The notes beneath the pieces were generated by a model. The model worked only from the letters and a program-made list of their open reading frames with translations, had not been told where the DNA came from and ran no database searches. Shown here one piece after another: positions 58,601 through 64,000 of a stretch of DNA of 64,000 bases (positions within the stretch are counted from its first letter, which is position 1; each line of letters begins with the position of its first letter). Made by a program: the position numbers and the translations under genes. The stretch comes from Xanthoparmelia taractica (Eukaryota; Ascomycota; Lecanoromycetes; Lecanorales; Parmeliaceae). The stretch is taken from contig JANQBS010000224.1 in assembly GCA_033085395.1 (NCBI GenBank), positions 1 through 64,000 of the forward strand, in the 5' to 3' direction.

Positions 58601-60653
58601 TCAGACGCTCGACTTACTCCATTCGCCATTCGCTCTAATGCTCCGGCCCCACCTGGAAAACAAAAACGGCACCGGCACCAGAATCACCGCGAAGCACCCG
58701 AAAATTGTGTTCCCCCAATCTACACCAATGTTGCGGTACATGGGCCCAACAAAGAGAGGAAATGCGCCTGCGAACATTGCTCGTAGAAACATATTGGCCG
58801 CTACGGCACTGGCGCTGTACCTCGTGAACGTGTCGACGAGGTAGTTAAGTGATGCTTGGAATATGGCCGTAAAACCGACGCCGGTGAAGAAGATACCGAT
58901 GATCGAAGGCCAATAATTTATCTTAGGATCCGATGTCCCTGTGCGTGGAGTTAATACGCGGTGCAATATCCAGTTCGAGGAATCGTGAAATGTGGCTCAC
59001 ATCCGAAGAGGAACAGTCCGATCGCGAATAACACACCCCCTATCATCATCGGCGGTAATCTAGCCTCCGGCACTGCACGATCTCCGTTCGCCCTGAAAAG
59101 CTTGAAATACTGTTTGTTGTTATAGATGTTCATCAGACCGGCGCCGCACATGCCCAAGAGCATGGCCAGGAAGGGCAAATTCCCCGTCACCGGACCCCAG
59201 CCACGGATCTCCTGGAACACTATCCCAAAGCCTCCGAGGTTTGCATACAGGATACCTGGCAGGTTTATCAGCAATCTGCCATAGAACATTGTGTCTACCG
59301 TGCTTGCTCGGAAGCTTGGGAGACTTACCATATACAAAAGCGGAGTAGAGGGAGATGAGGAAGCAAATTGGGGTGAGAAACATCTGGATGGGCCGGATGA
59401 GGTATTTTTCCGCAAGTTCTTTCAGCGAAACATTCCATTCCTCGTGCTGGGATAGGTCGCACAATCAGCCCGCTGTCGAGTTCAACGATCTTCTAGTCGC
59501 GAGACTCACCTTCGCATGCAGAGCCCAGTTCCCAGTCTCATGCCTCAATCTTTGCGCTTTATATACCAGCAATGCCGGACCATAACTCTCATCAAGTATT
59601 ATAACGTTCAGTATTAGCTGCGCCATCATGACGATACCCGTCAAATACTTCGTCCACCTCCATCGTAGATGACTGGAGGCGATGGCGCCACCGATGACTG
59701 GTGCTATGGTCGGCCCACCGACGACAGCAATGGCGTAACCCACCATCGCCATGCCACGTTGCTCGGGAGACCAGATATCGAACAGCACGCCGCCGGTATT
59801 TGTAACGGGTGCGCTACCGAAAAATCCTGTAAAAAAGCGCGTGAGCAAGACGGTTTGAATGTCCTTGGCCGCACCCGTCGCGAATGAGAAAATGGCGGCG
59901 ATAAAGTAGGGCTAGACAAATGTATCAGGCCGTCAGCCAGGAGAGGGACAATTCGACTGGTTGAGGGCTGCGGCGAAACTTACCGCGAGGACTGCCATCT
60001 TCCGCCCATAGACCTACATGGAGTAGTCAGTATTGCGGCGCCTTCATGCATCACTACGAGATTCAGTTAGAGCACACCTCGCTCAGCGGCGCCCAGAGCA
60101 ACGGCCCCAGGCCAAATCCAAATACCACCATGCTTATCCCTGCCGTTGACACTGCCTCAGTGACATGAAATTCGTGCGCAATTTGTGGTACACCAGCCGA
60201 ATAGATGGCGGAAGCAAACGTGACCCAGCATGTTGTGAAGCCATACAAAATCGTCGTTATAACTTTCTTCCTCAATGGCCAATTGATGGGTCGGTACGGA
60301 TCATCTTTTCCATCGAAATCTACAATTACCTCGGGCCCAGTCGACTGTTTCGGCACAGGATAGCTGAGGCGTTGCGGGACTATAGGAACTTCGAAGCTGG
60401 GATGGCGCGAGCCGTTGCTTATGATTGAGCTATGGTGCGAGTTGCTGCGATGCAGCGAATGCGGGGGGGTCTGGGACTGTGGAAGGCTTTGTACAGAGGA
60501 GGAGTTGTATGAGGTAAACCGCTTCCAGGTCTCGTAGGTGTCTCCAGGCCATTCGTACATCTGGCTTCCATGGAAACCATCCCTGCTCTGGTTTGCGTAT
60601 GCTGGGTGCAGTTGGGCGAGATCTATCCCTTCGTTGGTAACGAGTCCGGGCAT
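58601..60653 (-). CDS. MFS multidrug transporter, DHA1 family
   Basis: A 12-TM drug:H+ antiporter of the TPO1/FLU1-like DHA1 branch. Exons on the minus strand are 60653-60078, 60013-59984, 59911-59510, 59446-59329, 59255-59001 and 58938-58601; introns are 62-73 nt and the product is 572 residues. The N-terminal 130 residues are cytosolic and Ser/Pro-rich. TM1 starts after YRPINWPLRKKV. DHA1 signatures are GPLLWAPLSEVYGRK (motif A, built across a 30-nt exon), GFFGSAPVTNTGGVLFDIW (motif C), FQEIRGWGP and, in the last exon, FQASLNYLVDTF plus FPLFVGPMYRNIGVDWGNT. It is divergent from the broken Zn2Cys6 regulator, a layout typical of a transporter with its own regulator. All joins are in frame and no lesion is seen, so it may still work. 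Confidence 0.92.
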
Positions 60654-61676
60654 TTCCGCTACTGGATGTTGAACTTCTCAATGGCCGTAAGGGAGGGAGT
60701 GGTAAGGGGAGGCACCTCTTAGGTGGGAGCGGCCTTTTATTTAAATGCTGAGTGCCTCGGCGTCATCATTGTCCGGCGGAAGTGCCAGATTCCGAACGAA
60801 AGCTGAATGTAGCAGGATGGCTGCATCGCGTTAAATGCTAATTAGATGTGCTTTGCTATTGGTGAAGTCGGGTCATCCTTTCAGCTCGGGCCCGAACTTT
60901 TTGGGTAAGCTAAATGATGCGATGTCCATACCTGTGAGCTTCATTCTTAGTTGACGATGAACCAAAGAGATAACCCAGGGGATTGAATGGGAGCAATCCC
61001 CTGCTGGCTACCGATACGCTCTCTTGCTGGTGCCTTGGTCCAGAGCAAAAGACTGCAGCTTGAGCAGTCAGATAGACCTAAGCAGAAACTTCAGCGTCCG
61101 CCTCAAGTCCCACACTCTTGAGAATTGACAAATAAAATGTTCAAAACAGCAATGGTGGTGTACGTGATAGATGATTCGTACTGTGCCATTTGGAAGTACT
61201 TTGTGTGAAGGACTATTGGAAAGGCCAAGACTGGAAAGTGAAAATTATATATCGCAAGTGATGAACTGAATGACATTGACCTCACATTCGTCGTGGGTAG
61301 ATTTATCGAGTTGGCCAGTGTCGCAGACGCCAAGACCCTCAGGCCCTGGATTTCGGGGCCGAGAATTTTGAGGACCAGCGCACGCCAGTCCCAAAAGGGA
61401 AAAAACCCAAAGGCCGGTCGGTGTTTTCTCTTTTAAGCAGCGTCCGTGGTAGGACAAGGCTTCGATCCATCGTCCCAGCTCTCTAATGTCTGCTCCATTG
61501 CTACCATCACCTCACCAGGGTGCCAAGATTGAAAGTACAAGTCCGACGGCAGCCAAAGTCGAAGATCGTACGACGGATGCTCGTCAATTGATTTGGTTAT
61601 GGTCATGTCGAATAGGAGTACATTGCATCTCTGACCATGTTTCATCTCATCATTTACTCATTATCAGCGTCTCCAC
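60654..61676. promoter_or_regulatory. bidirectional promoter, DHA1 transporter (-) / Zn2Cys6 regulator (+)
   Basis: About 1 kb between divergent starts, where binding sites for the neighbouring regulator would be expected. I could not identify a clear CGG-Nx-CCG inverted pair by eye. A frame from 61486 encodes MSAPLLPSPHQG-type sequence that is out of frame with the zinc cluster and is not used. Confidence 0.4.
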
Positions 61677-63843
61677 ATGGAAGGATCGCTGTCATCGGCC
61701 GCTCAGACGTCAGGAAATGGGCAGAGCGGCAAGAAATGATTAATTTCCTGCACCACATGTCAGCAGCGCAAGGTGAAATGTGACAAGGCTCAACCGACTT
61801 GTTCGAATTGCGCCAAACACGGTACTACTTGTGTTTACGTCGCACCGTCATTGCCACGTCGGAGGAAGAGAAAGTCTCCAGAAGAGGAGCTTTTAGGTCG
61901 CTTGAAAACATACGAGCATTTGCTCCAAGCGCACGGCATTCAAGGCGACGACGACCTTGATCATGCTTCGAGACTATCAAAAGCCCACAGCGTACTTGCG
62001 ACACCAAAGCCGTCTGTCATCACTGAGCGTGTGTCTCCACTAACGAATAAGGATGGCATTGACAAGGATATATTTAAGCCATCGAAAACCTTTGTCGTAG
62101 ATGCTGGGAAGCAGAATTATATTGAGAGTCCTTTGTGGAGTATTCTGAGCGAGGATTTGCAAGGCCCGGTTGACATGCAGCGTTTATCTCAGTCCAATAG
62201 TAAAGACAGTCATCAATTATCAAGCAGTGCTACGCCTGGAGGTTTCCTCAAGGCGGGAGACTTTCTTCTCCACAACGTAGCGAGACATTCACCTGCTGAG
62301 CTAAGGGCAATGCATCCAAAACCTCTCATCATCTTTCGGCTCTGGCAGTTTTTCTTGACAATATCAATCCCTTGACGAAATTAATCCACGCCCCAACAAC
62401 ACAACAACGCCTGCTTGAAGCAAGTGCAAATCTTGAGAATATCTCCAAGGAATGGGAAGCTGTAATGTTTGCGATCTACTTTTCGGCCTTTCAATCCATG
62501 TCTACTGATGAGTGTCAAAGTGCCATGGGAGAGAGTAAAGCCGCTCTCATCCGAAGTTATCACCCGGTAGTCAGAAGTGCGCTCGTCAGAGCCAATTTCA
62601 CAAGCTCTCTGGACATCCTACTAGTACAGGCCTTTGCATTATATCTTCTCTCTGTCCGCCAATACCATGAGCCGAACTCACTATGGATTTTGACCGGTAC
62701 TGCAGTCCGTCTTGGCCAAAGGATAAGTCTTCATCGAGATGGGTCACTCGTAGGGCTTTTACCTTTTGAGACTGGAATATGTTGTTGGATATGGTGACGG
62801 CTGCTTGCTTTGGATGGTTAGACAGTGGAACTTTGCGGTGCCGGTCTCTCAGTTACTTTCCCACACTATGACTGCAAGAGACCATTGAATGTGAACGACA
62901 GCGATTTGAGTCCCAACATGAGCGCATTACCCTCAGAACATGATGGTCCTACTGAAATGATCTTCTGCGGATTCCGTTATGAGATTGGGCTTTTCTTGCC
63001 AAACGTGAAAGTAAGCAGCGATTGGATGGAAACCGGACTCAGCGATAGAGCAGTGGAGGAGAAGAAGAATCAGCTGGACGAACTGCAGGCTCTTATTGAG
63101 CGCAAATATCTTAGATTTTGCGACCCGTCCGTACCACTCCACCTCTTCGCCAGACTTATGGGCGAAGCAATTATAATGGCTTTGAGATTGGTGGCCCCAT
63201 TTCGGCGAAGGTACCCTCAACGATTGATTGAGATGCCTCCGAAAGAGAGAGACGAGGTCTTTTGGACCAGCATGCATGTTTTCGGATTATACATCTGTCG
63301 CAACGTACGGAGAGCATTCGGCGATTTCTCTGGAACGTCAACGTTCAATTTCAATGGCATGCGTTTATGATACTGGCACATGAGCTGCAACTACGTCCTG
63401 AAGATACAAACACTCGCGACGCCTGGTCAAAAATTGAAGAACTCTTCGATTACAACGCCGACGTCGTTGTCAATACCAACAATCCTCTCCACAAGGCAGT
63501 GAGTAGGTTGATCTTAAAAGCTTGGTCGGTTCGGCAGAATCGCTTACGACGAAGCAACACACGGCTGCCAACACCAGCATTTATTACAACACTACAAACT
63601 CAGGCCGCTAAGGAAGATGTAGCAAATCAAGCCAAGGTATCGGATACGCCTACGGGAACAACGGCGGCCCAGTATACCCTAACGTCTCAACCCATCGTGA
63701 CTGACCCTAAACCCCGTGATAATGGTTCTCTGGAGGCCCTGACGCCAAATATGCTTACAGAGGGAGTTTCAGTTTATTGGTCTGAGTGGGACTACCTGCT
63801 TCAAGATTTCGAACTCCAGAATGCTTCTTTTGCGCAGACTTGA
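61677..63843 (+). pseudogene. Zn2Cys6 transcription factor, broken by stops and frameshifts
   Basis: Clear remains of a Gal4-type regulator with a fungal-specific TF domain. The zinc cluster (C-TT-C-x6-C-DKAQPT-C-SN-C-x6-C, 61,749-61,832) is complete and is followed by RRRKRK and a short coiled-coil. Later blocks include PLIIFRLWQFFL, LVQAFALYLLSVRQ, GTAVRLGQRISLHRDG and PLNVNDSDLSPNM. Lesions are a TGA at 61737-61739 just before the cluster, a one-base deletion near 62,356, TGA at 62795-62797, TAG at 62819-62821 and two frame changes between about 63,270 and 63,330. No GT..AG intron removes them in frame. Most substitutions are explained by C:G to T:A, as in RIP or methyl-C deamination. The Met at 61677 would begin a product of only 20 residues. 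It faces the intact DHA1 transporter. Confidence 0.85.
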
Positions 63844-64000
63844 TGCGCCTTTAATCTGATTGGAGATTCATCGCGGTCCTTTTGTCACTGTGGGCTCTAT
63901 ATCATGTGAGTTCCTATATGGACAGAACAGATAGCACAATGTAAATAAAATGCCTGGTGTTGTTGAAGACCATCGATCAGTAGGCTATAGCGGCGACAAA
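63844..64000. other. 3' flank of the broken regulator
   Basis: The window ends here with no further feature seen. Confidence 0.4.

Noticed and set aside
61486..61743. Plus-strand frame as first exon of the Zn2Cys6 regulator
   Set aside because: It cannot be joined in frame to the cluster by a GT..AG intron without losing the first two Cys.
1..64000. CRISPR arrays, prokaryotic operons, phage genes
   Set aside because: All recognisable genes are intron-containing fungal genes; no regularly spaced repeats of CRISPR type are seen.

Overview
The window is nuclear DNA of a filamentous ascomycete (Pezizomycotina). The genes are split by short introns of about 46-90 nt with GT..AG ends and internal CTGAC/CTAAC-like branch sites. 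They include fungal-restricted families: Zn2Cys6 regulators, SesB-type esterase domains, DHA1 drug transporters and a UaY-like factor. I cannot fix the class or genus by eye. I rebuilt the exon structures by hand, requiring conserved protein blocks to join in frame across GT..AG introns.

Left part (1-24,700), mostly housekeeping. RPB5, shared by RNA polymerases I, II and III, and a class II aldolase/adducin gene lie in tandem on the minus strand. The TRM4/NSUN2-type tRNA m5C methyltransferase is divergent from the aldolase. After a 5.7 kb gene desert with small duplications and microsatellites come an MFS transporter of the YCR023C type, a UaY/PPR1-like Zn2Cys6 regulator, BFR1, a CYSTM stress-type membrane peptide and a single-pass membrane protein.

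Middle (24,700-42,000), gene-poor and accessory. It holds an F-box-like hypothetical protein, a small zinc-ribbon-like ORF, a cytochrome P450 whose N-terminal region is split over three reading frames, a DHCR24-like FAD oxidoreductase, a 45-residue basic protein encoded by two exons, and an MSS116-like mitochondrial DEAD-box helicase.

Right part (42,000-64,000), accessory. It holds a C2H2-like zinc finger protein, a secreted Cys-containing protein, a 283 bp MITE with about 57 bp inverted termini, a tail-anchored protein and a small Cys protein. It also holds the most unusual gene: an RRM-like leader plus a SesB alpha/beta-hydrolase fused directly to a von Willebrand factor A domain, with no NACHT/NB-ARC ATPase between them. 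A conserved fungal membrane protein and a 12-TM DHA1 transporter follow. That transporter is divergent from a Zn2Cys6 regulator broken by three stop codons, mostly explained by C:G to T:A changes, and three frameshifts.

The SesB-vWA fusion is the best candidate for an undescribed system, because SesB domains usually sit on fungal NLR-type proteins. The transporter with its dead divergent regulator, and the broken P450 near the DHCR24-like gene, look like decaying accessory or metabolite loci.
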